Origin: Geitlerinema sp. PCC 7407
GTDB taxonomy: Bacteria; Cyanobacteriota; Cyanobacteriia; PCC-7407
Reading direction: 5' to 3'
Assembly (NCBI RefSeq): GCF_000317045.1
Contig: NC_019703.1
Coordinates: 2,530,501 to 2,594,500, forward strand
DNA length: 64,000 nt
Shown here: positions 7,066 to 16,602 of the stretch, in pieces
How the letters are laid out: each line of letters opens with the position of its first letter
How positions within the stretch are numbered: the stretch's first letter is position 1
The notes under the pieces: generated by a model
Told to the model about the DNA's origin: nothing
The model's database searches: none
The model's input: only the letters and a program-made list of their open reading frames with translations
Program-made: the position numbers and the translations under genes

Positions 7066-10000
7066 TTAATCATCTTCCAGCAAAAGAGTATTTAACAAGT
7101 TCATCTCACTGGACGCCATAAAATAGCGATTATCAAAAATGAGATCTAGCTGACTCATCGTTCGTTGTCCAACAACCGCTGCCCATGGAAAATCCTGGTA
7201 CTTGGCAACAACCGGCATGACCGTTCCTTGGGAAGCCAGGGCACGTCCTAGAGCATCGCGCCAAGTATTTGGATCCTCAACTTCTTGTTGTCTGATTCCG
7301 TCCTCTAGACTCTTTTGCCAAAAGTGAGGATAGTCCAGAGGCAGGGCAATCACAAGATTATCTGTGCGAGTATCTTGCAAAGTAGAATATTCTCGCGTAG
7401 CGGCATCCTTTTCACGGATAAGCAATCGGTATAACTCTTGTGCTGGACGTCTAAGCTTAGATGGCAAAGCTTTATTCTTCTTTATTCTCTGAAAAATCTC
7501 AAGCAAACTACTACTGCCTTCTTTTACTCCTTTTCGCCAGGTTTCGAAACTAAACTTCTCTTCAGAATTACGACCCTTCCAGTCTTCCATCCAAAAGGGA
7601 CCAATACACGTTACTTTTTCTGGAATGACCAATGTCTCCATTTCTGTTGGAGTAGATAGAGCCAACAAACGACTGGCAGGCCGAGTAAGCGCCTTTGCTA
7701 ATCTTTCAGTAGTGCCATAGTCTACGTAGGAGATCGCACCTCTCTCAGGCGACATGCCTCGGAGATTAAAGTGGCCAAAGAGGCGCTCTGTCAGCTGAGC
7801 AGCTTTCGCAACCAAGGCTTTATCGTCTGGGTGCTGGGCGTCACAAATAAATACTTGAGCTTCTCGCAAAAAATCACGCAGGTCGCCAGACATCAAGCTG
7901 AGCAGTTCTTCATCACCGACAAAGCCAACTGGGACAAAGGCTATTCGCTGACGTCTGAGACCGGCATCTCCCTTGATGCGAGTGTGAATCGTAGACCGCA
8001 ACATGAGCAGCAGCGTCAAAAGGTCGCTGGCTTGGCGTAACCAGCGGCGGTCCCTATCATCAGTCCCCTCATCGATAACAAAATCATTGATCAGCATGAC
8101 CAGTTGCCTGGACTTATTATCTCCAGGAACTGGCTCGCCCGTCGTTGCATCGGTATACGAACCCCGACCCCGATAAATGAGTTGGGCAACCTCCATCAAA
8201 GCTGCTTCAATGTTGAAGCGAGGAATAGATGCGATAATCCAATCCGTTTTGGGGAAGGAAACACCTCTTGCTCCAGAAGAGGTCATTAGGAAGACACGCA
8301 CCTGATCTCGCTGAGGTTCTTGAACCAACTTTAATCGCTCTGCTTCAGGAACACTCTGGTCGATCACTTTGACTTTTTCAGGAGCAAGTACAGGCCGATC
8401 TCCCAAAGTCAAGTTTTGGCAGAGCTGTCGCAAAAAAGCTTTATCTTGAGCAAAAAAGATGAGTTGTTCTGCTCCATTAGCCAAACCTCGCTCAATTTCT
8501 ATCCGAGCATTGTTCAGCAGCTTTTCCGCTGATTGATCTCGTATCGCTTGTCGAATGGATTGGGGTAATCCATCGCTGGTTAAGCCAGGAGTGATAGGAG
8601 CCAGTCGAACACTGTAGTCAACTTTGAGCTGAGATGCTGGGTAGCTATTCGTCATAACATGCAGCACCGGATGTCTCCCTGGCCCTACTTTCATCCGAGT
8701 GCCAGTAACGCGAAAAGCTGAATTGCCCTGAGTAGGGCTGATGAGAACTTTGTCTGGAGCCCGTTCACCTGAATTCAAGTAGCTGTTCAATACCACCTCA
8801 TTGCTGAGAGAGGCATCTGAAATAATAAGCACTACTCGAAACGGACAAGGCTCTCCTTCAAACGGCTCAAGAAATTGCTGATGGAGCCATTCGGCTAACC
8901 GATGACAAAATAGAGCCCCTGCGCCATCGCCAGCCACCTCATCGACCATGGCAATAATAGTGGGAATCTTTTGGGCGAAGATTTGCCGTTCTCGCTTACC
9001 CTCCTGGAGATTGGCCTTTTTAGTAAAGAGATTGCTGAGAGCATCAATCGTTGTCCGGTTTTGAACACCACGATAGCCCTGAATCGCCGCTGTCATCACA
9101 ATTCGGTTAATGGCTGGATTATGTTCCAACAGCTTACGAGCGGAGGTTGCTAAAGTTCTCAAAACCCCTGGTCGAATTTGGGACTGAACGCTATCTTCCC
9201 GTTCATTGCGGGAGCGCTTGTATCGACGGGAGGTGACAATACTGGTATCAATGTTTTGTTCATCTTCGGGTGATACAAAGATAGTGTTGCAGGTGGGATA
9301 AACCAAGTTTGAGATACCATCAACCACCACCGCACTGTCAACCCGACGCGATTTCTGTCCAGACTGGGCTGATTGTTGGTCATACCATTCAGGAGCCGCA
9401 TCAATTAGTTTGGCATTAGATGTCATGGTCAAAATGCCGGTGGGTCTGCCTTTGTCTCGCGCCAACTTGTTGGTAACATCTCGGTTAATCACAACTCGAG
9501 GGCTGACATAGAGAAAGCAGTAACCCTCCTGTTGAGCCAGAAATTGAGTGACTGCCGTCGTCTTACCAATACCGGGGTTACCTTCTAGGGCAAGCACATT
9601 GAGGCGACCGGGCTGAGCCGCTTTCAAGCCTGCCACCACAGCGGCGGCGTGAGCATCTCGCAAGGTCACCTGTTCTTGTGAATCCTGTCGCGAAATAAGA
9701 GCCTGACGTAGATTAGCTTCAGGGGCGTTGCCAAGTAATTCGATGAACTCATCGCTTAGCTGTACTCCTGAGATAACATCTTCTACCGAAAAAAGCTGCG
9801 TGGGATTCGAGAAGTCTCCAATCTGTTCCTGAAAATTGAAATGTAGCAGCTGGCCTGGATCTGGGCTTTTAAGAAGAGGTTTGACCTGGTTTTTCAACTC
9901 AGTCGGCAAGGATCCAAGCAGTTTCCGAAAGACCAGCTGGATCTCCTGCTTCAAAGCATCCGGGGCATCATCGGAGAGGCTCCGAGCCTTCCGATAGGCT

Positions 10001-10935
10001 TGACCCAAAGTAGTCATCAACCGGGCTCGCGGATCTGGTTCAGGCTTCTGGCCGTTGAAGTGAGCCGCTAGGCTTTCTAAACCGTTGGAGGTAACCGCGA
10101 TCGCTCGAACATTACATCCCTGGGAAAATCGTCCCATTGCTGACAGTTGGCGTACTAGCTTCTCTGTGTAGGAGGCAGCTTGACAGAGTTTATAAAGTGG
10201 TTTGTCAGAGCCACTAAAAGCCACTAAGTGATCAGCCAGTTTATGGCTCAGGGTCAATGTTTCGCCTTCCACTTCGGCGCACACTCGTGCAAAGACTCCG
10301 CGGGAATCGAGATATCGGGCGTAGCGATTGACCTCAGCGCAGTGAGGGGCTTCAGTCTTGAAGTCAGCTAGTTTTGCCGGGGCGTTGTAGGAAAACTCTA
10401 GACACAGCAAAAAATCTTTGGACCGTTTACTGCGTCGCCGATCAGTGGCATCTGACTTAAGCCACAACAGAAAGTCAGCTTTGCCCGGACTGCCCTTTTG
10501 GGTAACTGCATCCGGGGGTCCGGAAAGCTGAAAGGCTTGGTGGAATGCGATCGCAGTTTTTTCCTGTTCCTCTTCAAACTTATCTTCCTTACCCGGTAAA
10601 GTCAGAGGGCACCAAAGGGCTTCAAGCTTAGGGTTTTTCGGGGCATCGTGCTTCAAGCACTCCCGCATCGTCGTCCAGCCCAATCCATAGCCAAATATCA
10701 ATAGATGGCGGACTCCGGATTCCAGCCAGTCTCTGACATTGTCATCCGTAACCGATAGAGCTTTCAAAGCTCCTTTGGTGACATCAGAGACTCGGCCAGT
10801 ATGCCAGGGCTCCAAGGCAGGATGGGCCGGAGACAGAAGTTTCTGATAAATCAGTTGGGCAATTACTCCCCGCTGTACAGCAATTTCAAAGATTCGCCCC
10901 CAAGTGGACGCTTGCACAAGGAAGTTATCTTCCAT
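7066..10935 (-). CDS. Large SF2-like helicase with possible N-terminal nuclease domain
   Basis: About 1289 residues. Residues ~150-185 contain ADFLLWLK and, about 20 residues later, FLLCLEFSYN, a D...E arrangement reminiscent of PD-(D/E)xK nucleases but lacking the lysine. A P-loop, GNPGIGKTT, is at 452-460; a Walker B, MVDEVAGD, has D665-E666; motif V/VI-like segments are SSGARGVSF and QLIYRGRG (918-925). Together they indicate an SF2-type helicase or translocase core. The last ~300 residues are unassigned. The start chosen is ATG 10935, which follows AGGAG by eight bases and overlaps the upstream gene's stop by 11 bases. HIP1 density and GC are low compared with neighbours, suggesting transfer. 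A DNA-targeting defence role with the upstream gene is inference. Confidence 0.7.
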   Translation of the reverse strand: MEDNFLVQASTWGRIFEIAVQRGVIAQLIYQKLLSPAHPALEPWHTGRVSDVTKGALKALSVTDDNVRDWLESGVRHLLIFGYGLGWTTMRECLKHDAPKNPKLEALWCPLTLPGKEDKFEEEQEKTAIAFHQAFQLSGPPDAVTQKGSPGKADFLLWLKSDATDRRRSKRSKDFLLCLEFSYNAPAKLADFKTEAPHCAEVNRYARYLDSRGVFARVCAEVEGETLTLSHKLADHLVAFSGSDKPLYKLCQAASYTEKLVRQLSAMGRFSQGCNVRAIAVTSNGLESLAAHFNGQKPEPDPRARLMTTLGQAYRKARSLSDDAPDALKQEIQLVFRKLLGSLPTELKNQVKPLLKSPDPGQLLHFNFQEQIGDFSNPTQLFSVEDVISGVQLSDEFIELLGNAPEANLRQALISRQDSQEQVTLRDAHAAAVVAGLKAAQPGRLNVLALEGNPGIGKTTAVTQFLAQQEGYCFLYVSPRVVINRDVTNKLARDKGRPTGILTMTSNAKLIDAAPEWYDQQSAQSGQKSRRVDSAVVVDGISNLVYPTCNTIFVSPEDEQNIDTSIVTSRRYKRSRNEREDSVQSQIRPGVLRTLATSARKLLEHNPAINRIVMTAAIQGYRGVQNRTTIDALSNLFTKKANLQEGKRERQIFAQKIPTIIAMVDEVAGDGAGALFCHRLAEWLHQQFLEPFEGEPCPFRVVLIISDASLSNEVVLNSYLNSGERAPDKVLISPTQGNSAFRVTGTRMKVGPGRHPVLHVMTNSYPASQLKVDYSVRLAPITPGLTSDGLPQSIRQAIRDQSAEKLLNNARIEIERGLANGAEQLIFFAQDKAFLRQLCQNLTLGDRPVLAPEKVKVIDQSVPEAERLKLVQEPQRDQVRVFLMTSSGARGVSFPKTDWIIASIPRFNIEAALMEVAQLIYRGRGSYTDATTGEPVPGDNKSRQLVMLINDFVIDEGTDDRDRRWLRQASDLLTLLLMLRSTIHTRIKGDAGLRRQRIAFVPVGFVGDEELLSLMSGDLRDFLREAQVFICDAQHPDDKALVAKAAQLTERLFGHFNLRGMSPERGAISYVDYGTTERLAKALTRPASRLLALSTPTEMETLVIPEKVTCIGPFWMEDWKGRNSEEKFSFETWRKGVKEGSSSLLEIFQRIKKNKALPSKLRRPAQELYRLLIREKDAATREYSTLQDTRTDNLVIALPLDYPHFWQKSLEDGIRQQEVEDPNTWRDALGRALASQGTVMPVVAKYQDFPWAAVVGQRTMSQLDLIFDNRYFMASSEMNLLNTLLLEDD

Positions 10936-13900
10936 GCAAATTTCTCCTGTGCAGCACTTGAGCAATATGGGTCAGGACAGCTGGATAGATGAGATGGACT
11001 CGCCCCCGCCGCCGGGAATGAAAAATTTCGATTTCTCCCGCAGCTTCTTTTGTTGTAGGGGAAATCCAGCTGAATGGATCTAGAACAGGAATCAGCTGTC
11101 CGTTCTTGACACCCCGTTCAGCTTCAATGAAGTGTAGCCCTCTAAGCACTGTCAGCAAACATGAGTGTTCTGGAGATTGCCCTTGGGGGTTGAGCAAATG
11201 TTGGCGAGCCCGTTCAGTCCAGTTAATGTTAGTTACTCTCTGATCTGAAACCAAGAAGTACATACAAAAGCCCGATTGGGGCTGTTTATCTTCTTCTACA
11301 ACATGGAGGGTGGCAAAGGTGTAAACCGGAATAATGTCCCGCACCTGCTCCATACCTGTATTACGCAGAAACGTACTGTGGTCACCAGCACTGGCAATTT
11401 CAAACGCAGTTTCTCCTGTTTTCCGTTTGCGAAATCGCGTTGCCGGAAATACATCCCGCAAGAGAGGATAAATCGTCAGATCTGGGAATGTTTGAAAGAC
11501 TTCTTCTAGAAAATTGGCGGGGGCGAGTGCCGAGTTGTGATCAGCAGTGCGGTTGAAATGGCGGCTGCCATAGGAGTGAGACAACAAAATAATGTGCTGA
11601 CATCCCTGGCGCTTTAGGTAACCAATTTCTTCTCGAACAATTCTTTGTTTTTGTAGATCATCTGGGGAGGTCACAATATCGGACTGAGTCCGCTCAGCTC
11701 TTAGCTCATATCCTGAGAGCGGTTGACTAACGGCTGAGGCAATATAGCTTTGGGTAAGAAATAGGGTATTGCGATCGTCCGGATCTAGCCCTGGTATCTC
11801 ATCAGCAGGACGAGTAGCATAGGATATCAGTCCAATTCGCTTAATATCAGGGGAACGATCGGTTTGAATCACCAGAGGGAAGGCACTCACCAGCGCATCA
11901 AAGGTGCCTGACTTTACCCACGGGGTGGAGCGGTTGCTAGGAGCTAAATTGTCTAAGGCAATACCTTGCATATGTACAGAGGTATCCTGTGCCAGGATCG
12001 CTTCAATGGATTGGGAAGCAGCATAGACACAATCATCTCCCGCACTTTTGCTATTTTTGCCAGTTTCCTGGAGACGAAGTATCAAGGTAGTGAAGTCAAC
12101 AGCCGCTTTATCATCCAGGCTTTTCAGCCGTTTGATAATGGCCCATAGGCAGCAATAAGCCAGAATCGTAAAGGCTGTTATGGCAGCAGCGTGCAACTGC
12201 CTGGTGCTATCGTCACCTTTTTCCTGTCGTCGAGTTAGAGTGCGGGTTTCATACTCTAGCTGAATGGCCGATGGTAAGGCCCACGATCTCATTTGAATTG
12301 CAGACTCAGAGGGCTTGTATAACTGATCTTTTTCGGATTGATGGGGAACCCAAATGACTTGTAGCAGCTTGCCCTGGTATAGTCTTTGTGCTTGAAGCGA
12401 TCGCCCCCCCGTCTCCTTCAGCACCAGGTCATACTCTGTCAAATAGGTAGTGACCTTCACAGAAAACAAGAGTTTAGGAACATCGGGTGAATCAGCAATT
12501 TCAATGTGCTGAAACCACTCCACCTGTTCTCGGGACTTGTTTTGAGACCCGACCAGCAGGTCTTTGACACCGGGAGCTGCATGCTCTAGGCGTGACCAGG
12601 CCACGATATCTCGCTTTACGCAAATGAACTGCTGAGCAGTGCGCCGTTGGGCCTGAGCGAAAATCTGGGTGCCTTTGCGTTTGAGTAGGTTAACCAGAGC
12701 ATCAGCGATACTCTGCATAACGTGGGATCGCTCTCGCAATGACTGGATTAACTGTTGAATCCCGGGCTTTCCTTGATGGCGCAACGCTTCAGTACGGGCC
12801 TGAATAGTTGTAGAGAGTTGTTCAGGAGAAATAGACTCCGCAGAACCAGAGAGAGACGGCACAACTACATCCAAGACGATCAGTTCGGCCAAACGTCGAT
12901 AAAGTCCTGATGGGGGCGGTCCAGAATCGTCGTCTTGTAGAAGTATTTCTTCAATCACATCCAGCCGGGCTTCATAAGCGGGCTTGCTGTGCTCAGGATT
13001 CTTACCATTGATGCGAAAGCGATAGCTGACTTCCCGCTTCACTCCATAGCTATTCTGGTCCCGCACCTTTTCTTCAAAAATTTGGGTTTGCCAATCTGGC
13101 CAAACTGACAGACAGGAGAAGAAAGTGGCTTTGTTTAGATAATCTAACAAGTCAAATTCCGCATTCTGGCCGTAGTGAGCAGTTAGATCAACATACAGGT
13201 TTCCAGTTTTGGCGGCCTTTAGCAGGGCCAATACCCGGTCTACATATTCTACCAACCGCTGATTTTCAGCTTGGGTACTGCTGCGGGCATTTTCTGCGAT
13301 CGCCTCCATGATGCGGAAGGTCACACTGAGCCTGACCCGAGATAGCGCTTCATCATCGAGAAAGCGGAGGAAGCGATTGATTTGGCTATCGGCTCGGTGA
13401 TGCTCCTCTTCAAGACTCTTGATGGCATCATCTATATCATCTTCATCACAATCTCGATTTTCTAGGTGAGTCCCAACAGCATCGATCATGTGCTGGAAGT
13501 AGTCGTTTACTTCCACCTGTTCAACAGCGGCCAACACCTTGGCAACAGCTGTTTTTGGCTCTGATTTGCTGGGAGCGCTAGAGTCAAAGGCGAGAGGCTG
13601 AAGATTCGCTTGAAAAGCCTGGTCCTTGAACGTTGCACCGGCAGCTTTAGCCAACTTTGTCAGATGCTGAGCCGGATCGTTGAGCAGCAGAGTAGATAAG
13701 GATTCCGGAGTTGGCAGAGCCTGGTCTAATGCTTGGTTGATTGCCTCCATGAGTTTGTCAACATCGGTGGGCAAATGGGAAGGGTTTCCTTCTGTCAGTT
13801 GCCCGCCTAGCTTAGCTCTGAGGCCAAAGGGGGGAGACTCGAAGTCTCGAATAAAACTACTAGAAGCGTCAGTCTTGAAAGCTTGAAAGCCTGGGGAAGA

Positions 13901-14113
13901 GAAGAGCCGAATCAGCACTGCTGAGGTACAAATCCTTAAGCGGCTTCTTTCAGAGTCAAACCAGAAAAGGGAGCGCTCTTTGATGGTTCTAGAATCAGAA
14001 GGCGTCTGGCTATTTTCGACAGCCTCTGCCAACAGACCAACGAGCTTTGCTAAATCTACAGACGGCTTGAGGGAAGGTGCCTGAATGCTGGCACCCCGTT
14101 CTTGGGACGTCAT
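10925..14113 (-). CDS. Large unrecognised protein, first gene of the helicase operon
   Basis: A 1062-residue protein that I do not recognise. No signal peptide is evident and there are few hydrophobic runs; a short one near the middle (AITAFTILAYCCLWAII) is probably buried rather than a true membrane anchor. An acidic cluster NRDCDEDDIDDAI lies in the first quarter. The C-terminal ~290 residues alternate strands and helices: DIKRIGLISYATRP, HIILLSHSYGSRHF, LTIYPLLRDVFPATRF and a final RVHLIYPAVLTHIAQVL. That pattern is loosely like a nuclease-type alpha/beta fold such as PIWI/RNase H, but no catalytic set can be named. Its stop overlaps the start of the helicase gene (CATGGAAGATAA), so the two are translationally coupled and probably form one complex. 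Confidence 0.6.
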   Translation of the reverse strand: MTSQERGASIQAPSLKPSVDLAKLVGLLAEAVENSQTPSDSRTIKERSLFWFDSERSRLRICTSAVLIRLFSSPGFQAFKTDASSSFIRDFESPPFGLRAKLGGQLTEGNPSHLPTDVDKLMEAINQALDQALPTPESLSTLLLNDPAQHLTKLAKAAGATFKDQAFQANLQPLAFDSSAPSKSEPKTAVAKVLAAVEQVEVNDYFQHMIDAVGTHLENRDCDEDDIDDAIKSLEEEHHRADSQINRFLRFLDDEALSRVRLSVTFRIMEAIAENARSSTQAENQRLVEYVDRVLALLKAAKTGNLYVDLTAHYGQNAEFDLLDYLNKATFFSCLSVWPDWQTQIFEEKVRDQNSYGVKREVSYRFRINGKNPEHSKPAYEARLDVIEEILLQDDDSGPPPSGLYRRLAELIVLDVVVPSLSGSAESISPEQLSTTIQARTEALRHQGKPGIQQLIQSLRERSHVMQSIADALVNLLKRKGTQIFAQAQRRTAQQFICVKRDIVAWSRLEHAAPGVKDLLVGSQNKSREQVEWFQHIEIADSPDVPKLLFSVKVTTYLTEYDLVLKETGGRSLQAQRLYQGKLLQVIWVPHQSEKDQLYKPSESAIQMRSWALPSAIQLEYETRTLTRRQEKGDDSTRQLHAAAITAFTILAYCCLWAIIKRLKSLDDKAAVDFTTLILRLQETGKNSKSAGDDCVYAASQSIEAILAQDTSVHMQGIALDNLAPSNRSTPWVKSGTFDALVSAFPLVIQTDRSPDIKRIGLISYATRPADEIPGLDPDDRNTLFLTQSYIASAVSQPLSGYELRAERTQSDIVTSPDDLQKQRIVREEIGYLKRQGCQHIILLSHSYGSRHFNRTADHNSALAPANFLEEVFQTFPDLTIYPLLRDVFPATRFRKRKTGETAFEIASAGDHSTFLRNTGMEQVRDIIPVYTFATLHVVEEDKQPQSGFCMYFLVSDQRVTNINWTERARQHLLNPQGQSPEHSCLLTVLRGLHFIEAERGVKNGQLIPVLDPFSWISPTTKEAAGEIEIFHSRRRGRVHLIYPAVLTHIAQVLHRRNLHGR

Positions 14114-14350
14114 ATTGTGTGGTCCTCCTTTTTCAGCCTTGCGGCTGCTTCACCTCTTTTAGCTGACCAAGCTAAAGAAGTGGGTTTCATTTCCTACTTA
14201 CGCTTATTATCGCTCGAAAGTCAAGTCTTTTTTCTCAGGGCTGATTCAGTACGTTCAGTCTCAAAACTTTACTTTTTCCTGAGCCGCTCTCACTGTCCAA
14301 GCAGCGATTTAAGAATTTATCTGCATATTTCGGGTGGCAACCATTAAACC

Positions 14351-15223
14351 CTACTTTAGGAGATCGCGATCGCCCGGTAGCAGGGGCTGGGTCGGCAGAT
14401 CTTCGAAAACGATGCGCAGCCACTTTTCCTGAAGCTGGGCCATCTGGCCTGTGCGGCGGACCGTTACCAAGAACTCATTGAGGAAGGCCAGCAGATCTGC
14501 ATTTCCCTTGCGAACGGCCCAGGCGGCGTAGGAGCGGCGCCCCACGCGATCGCCCATCTCAAAGAGATCGAGCTTTTCGTCTACCAAGACGGACAAAGAG
14601 ACAACATTATGGAGAACCGCGTCGATCTGGCTATGAATTAGATCTAGATAGGCCGCGTCAAAATCTCGATATTGCCGAATCTCTACCAAAGCCCGATTTT
14701 GGCTTTGTAGATACTTCTGGAGCTCCGGCACCGTCGCGAGAGATAGACCTCCCTGCTGCACCCCAATGCGCTTGCCAGCTAGATCCTGAAGATTGCGAAT
14801 CGACGCATCGGCTTTGCGCTTGACGTAGGCGATCGAGGACTCGGCGATCGGCATCGTGAAATCTAGGGTAGTTGCCCGCTCATCGGTAATACCAACGGCG
14901 CTGAGAGCCAGATCAAAGCGTCCTGACTCAACCCCCGGCAAGATCTCCTGCCAAGGCAAGATCTCCTGACGAATCTCAAAGGGTGCGACCTTGCGCAGCA
15001 GCTCTAGGAGATCATAGTCATACCCCGTCGGGCGATCGTTGACCAAGAACTCAAAGGGAGGATAGTGATTTTCGGTGGCCACCACCATGTAGCCTCGCGC
15101 TTTAATCGCCTTGAGAGAGCTGCGGTAGACCGAGGTAGCGGGCGATCGCCTACAGCTGTGAGTCAGCAGTGCCAGTGCCGTCGTGCCCCCCGCCTGCAAG
15201 AAGAAACGTCGATTCATAGCCAT
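14351..15223 (-). CDS. Family-3 solute-binding lipoprotein
   Basis: A 290-residue amino-acid-type periplasmic binding protein. It begins with RRFF and a hydrophobic stretch ending LLTHSC, consistent with a lipoprotein or Tat-like signal. The binding fold has the SBP_bac_3 signatures GYMVVATENHYPPFEF, GYDYDLLELL, GRFDLALSAVGITDER and GKRIGVQQGG. No ABC permease or ATPase is adjacent. Instead it follows two sensor kinases on the same strand, separated by 50 bp from the nearer, so it may serve as a ligand-capturing partner for signalling rather than transport. ATG 15223 and 15217 are both possible; the second has better ribosome-site spacing. Confidence 0.85.
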   Translation of the reverse strand: MAMNRRFFLQAGGTTALALLTHSCRRSPATSVYRSSLKAIKARGYMVVATENHYPPFEFLVNDRPTGYDYDLLELLRKVAPFEIRQEILPWQEILPGVESGRFDLALSAVGITDERATTLDFTMPIAESSIAYVKRKADASIRNLQDLAGKRIGVQQGGLSLATVPELQKYLQSQNRALVEIRQYRDFDAAYLDLIHSQIDAVLHNVVSLSVLVDEKLDLFEMGDRVGRRSYAAWAVRKGNADLLAFLNEFLVTVRRTGQMAQLQEKWLRIVFEDLPTQPLLPGDRDLLK

Positions 15224-15273
15224 CTCTCAAGGGTAATACTCCCAGGGCAAATCTCTCTCAGCATGACTAAGCG

Positions 15274-16587
15274 TCAGCACACGCCCGCCGGGACGCCAGC
15301 GCGAATGGGAAGCGAGATCTCAAAGGTTGCTCCCTCTCCTGGCTGGGAGTAGACATTGAGCATACCGCCGTGCTTTTCCAGCACAATTTGGCGAACGATC
15401 GAGAGACCAATACCGGTCCCCTGACCGATGGGCTTAGTCGTAAAAAGATGATCAAAAATTCGTTCTCTGACCTCACTGGACATGCCAGCACCGTTATCTT
15501 GAATGCGAATTAGAACCTGGCGATCTTGCTCCAGGGCTTGGGTAGTGATGGTGATCTGGCCTGGGTTCGCCGCGATCGCCTGATAGCTGCGATCGCGATT
15601 GGCCTCCTCAATAGAGTCAATGGCATTCGCGAGGAGATTCATAAATACCTGGTTCAAAGAGCCAGGAAAGCACTCCACCAGCGGCAAATCACCGTATCGT
15701 TTTTCCACCAAAATCGCGGGATGATTGGGTTTTGCCTTGAGGCGGTGGCCCAAAATTAAAATCGTGCTGTCAATACTTTCGTGAAGATCACAAATAACGC
15801 TCTGGTCATTATCTGCGCGGGAGAAACTGCGTAGACCATTACTCAGATTACAGATGCGGTTCACGCTCTCGCGCATTGAGTTTAAAAGCTTAGGAAGATC
15901 GGTGCGGACATAGTCTAGATCGATCGCGTCGCGCTCATCGTCGATCTCTGGGTCCGGCTGAGGATAGTGTTTTTCGTAGAGAGAGATCAGGTGAAAGAGA
16001 TCGCCAACATAGTCCTGGGCGGGCTGAATATTGCCCACTAGACAGCCGATGGGGTTGTTGAGCTCGTGGGCAATCCCCGCGACTAGCTCTCCCAATACCG
16101 ACATTTTTTCTCGCTGAACGAGCTGGAGTTGGGAGTGTTTGAGCTGCTCAAGGGCGCTCATGAGAGCAGCCGTGCGCTCGGCGACGCGCGCCTCTAGGGC
16201 TTTGCTCTGGTTGCGCAGCCGCAAATGGGTGTGGACCCGCGCCAAGACTTCCTGCTCCTGAAAGGGCTTGGTGATATAGTCCACTGCTCCTAGATCAAAG
16301 CCTTTGACGCGATCGCTCACCTCTGAGAGCGCCGTCATAAAGACAATGGGAACTTCGGCAGTCGAGGGAGATGCTTTCAGGCGGCGACAGGTCTCAAAGC
16401 CGTCGATTCCCGGCATCATGACATCCAGCAAGATCAAGCTTGGCTGGATATTGGGCATCAGCTTGAGTGCTCCCTCGCCCGTCGTTGCGATCGCCACTTC
16501 AAATCCAGCATCCTCAAGTACCTCAGACATGACGTCTAGGTTGGCTGGGGTATCATCCACCACCAGAATCAATTCGGCGTCTCTCAT
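15274..16587 (-). CDS. Response-regulator/histidine-kinase hybrid (REC-HisKA-HATPase)
   Basis: A 437-residue cytoplasmic protein. An N-terminal receiver (about 5-120) shows LILVVDDTPANLDVM, the phosphoacceptor in LILLDVMMPGIDGFE and the conserved lysine in YITKPF. A short coiled coil follows, then a kinase core with H-box GELVAGIAHELNNPIG, N-box MNLLANAIDSI and G-boxes DNGAGM and GQGTGIGLSIV. The order receiver-then-kinase suggests that an upstream kinase phosphorylates the receiver to set kinase activity. The 817-residue hybrid kinase immediately upstream (15 bp) is the obvious partner. Confidence 0.92.
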   Translation of the reverse strand: MRDAELILVVDDTPANLDVMSEVLEDAGFEVAIATTGEGALKLMPNIQPSLILLDVMMPGIDGFETCRRLKASPSTAEVPIVFMTALSEVSDRVKGFDLGAVDYITKPFQEQEVLARVHTHLRLRNQSKALEARVAERTAALMSALEQLKHSQLQLVQREKMSVLGELVAGIAHELNNPIGCLVGNIQPAQDYVGDLFHLISLYEKHYPQPDPEIDDERDAIDLDYVRTDLPKLLNSMRESVNRICNLSNGLRSFSRADNDQSVICDLHESIDSTILILGHRLKAKPNHPAILVEKRYGDLPLVECFPGSLNQVFMNLLANAIDSIEEANRDRSYQAIAANPGQITITTQALEQDRQVLIRIQDNGAGMSSEVRERIFDHLFTTKPIGQGTGIGLSIVRQIVLEKHGGMLNVYSQPGEGATFEISLPIRAGVPAGVC

Positions 16588-16602
16588 CGGTTATCGTCCT
16601 TT

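Noticed and set aside
7066-14113. Assignment to a known defence type such as BREX, Druantia or a pPIWI-RE module
   Set aside because: Gene number, sizes and visible motifs do not match clearly; naming one would go beyond the evidence.
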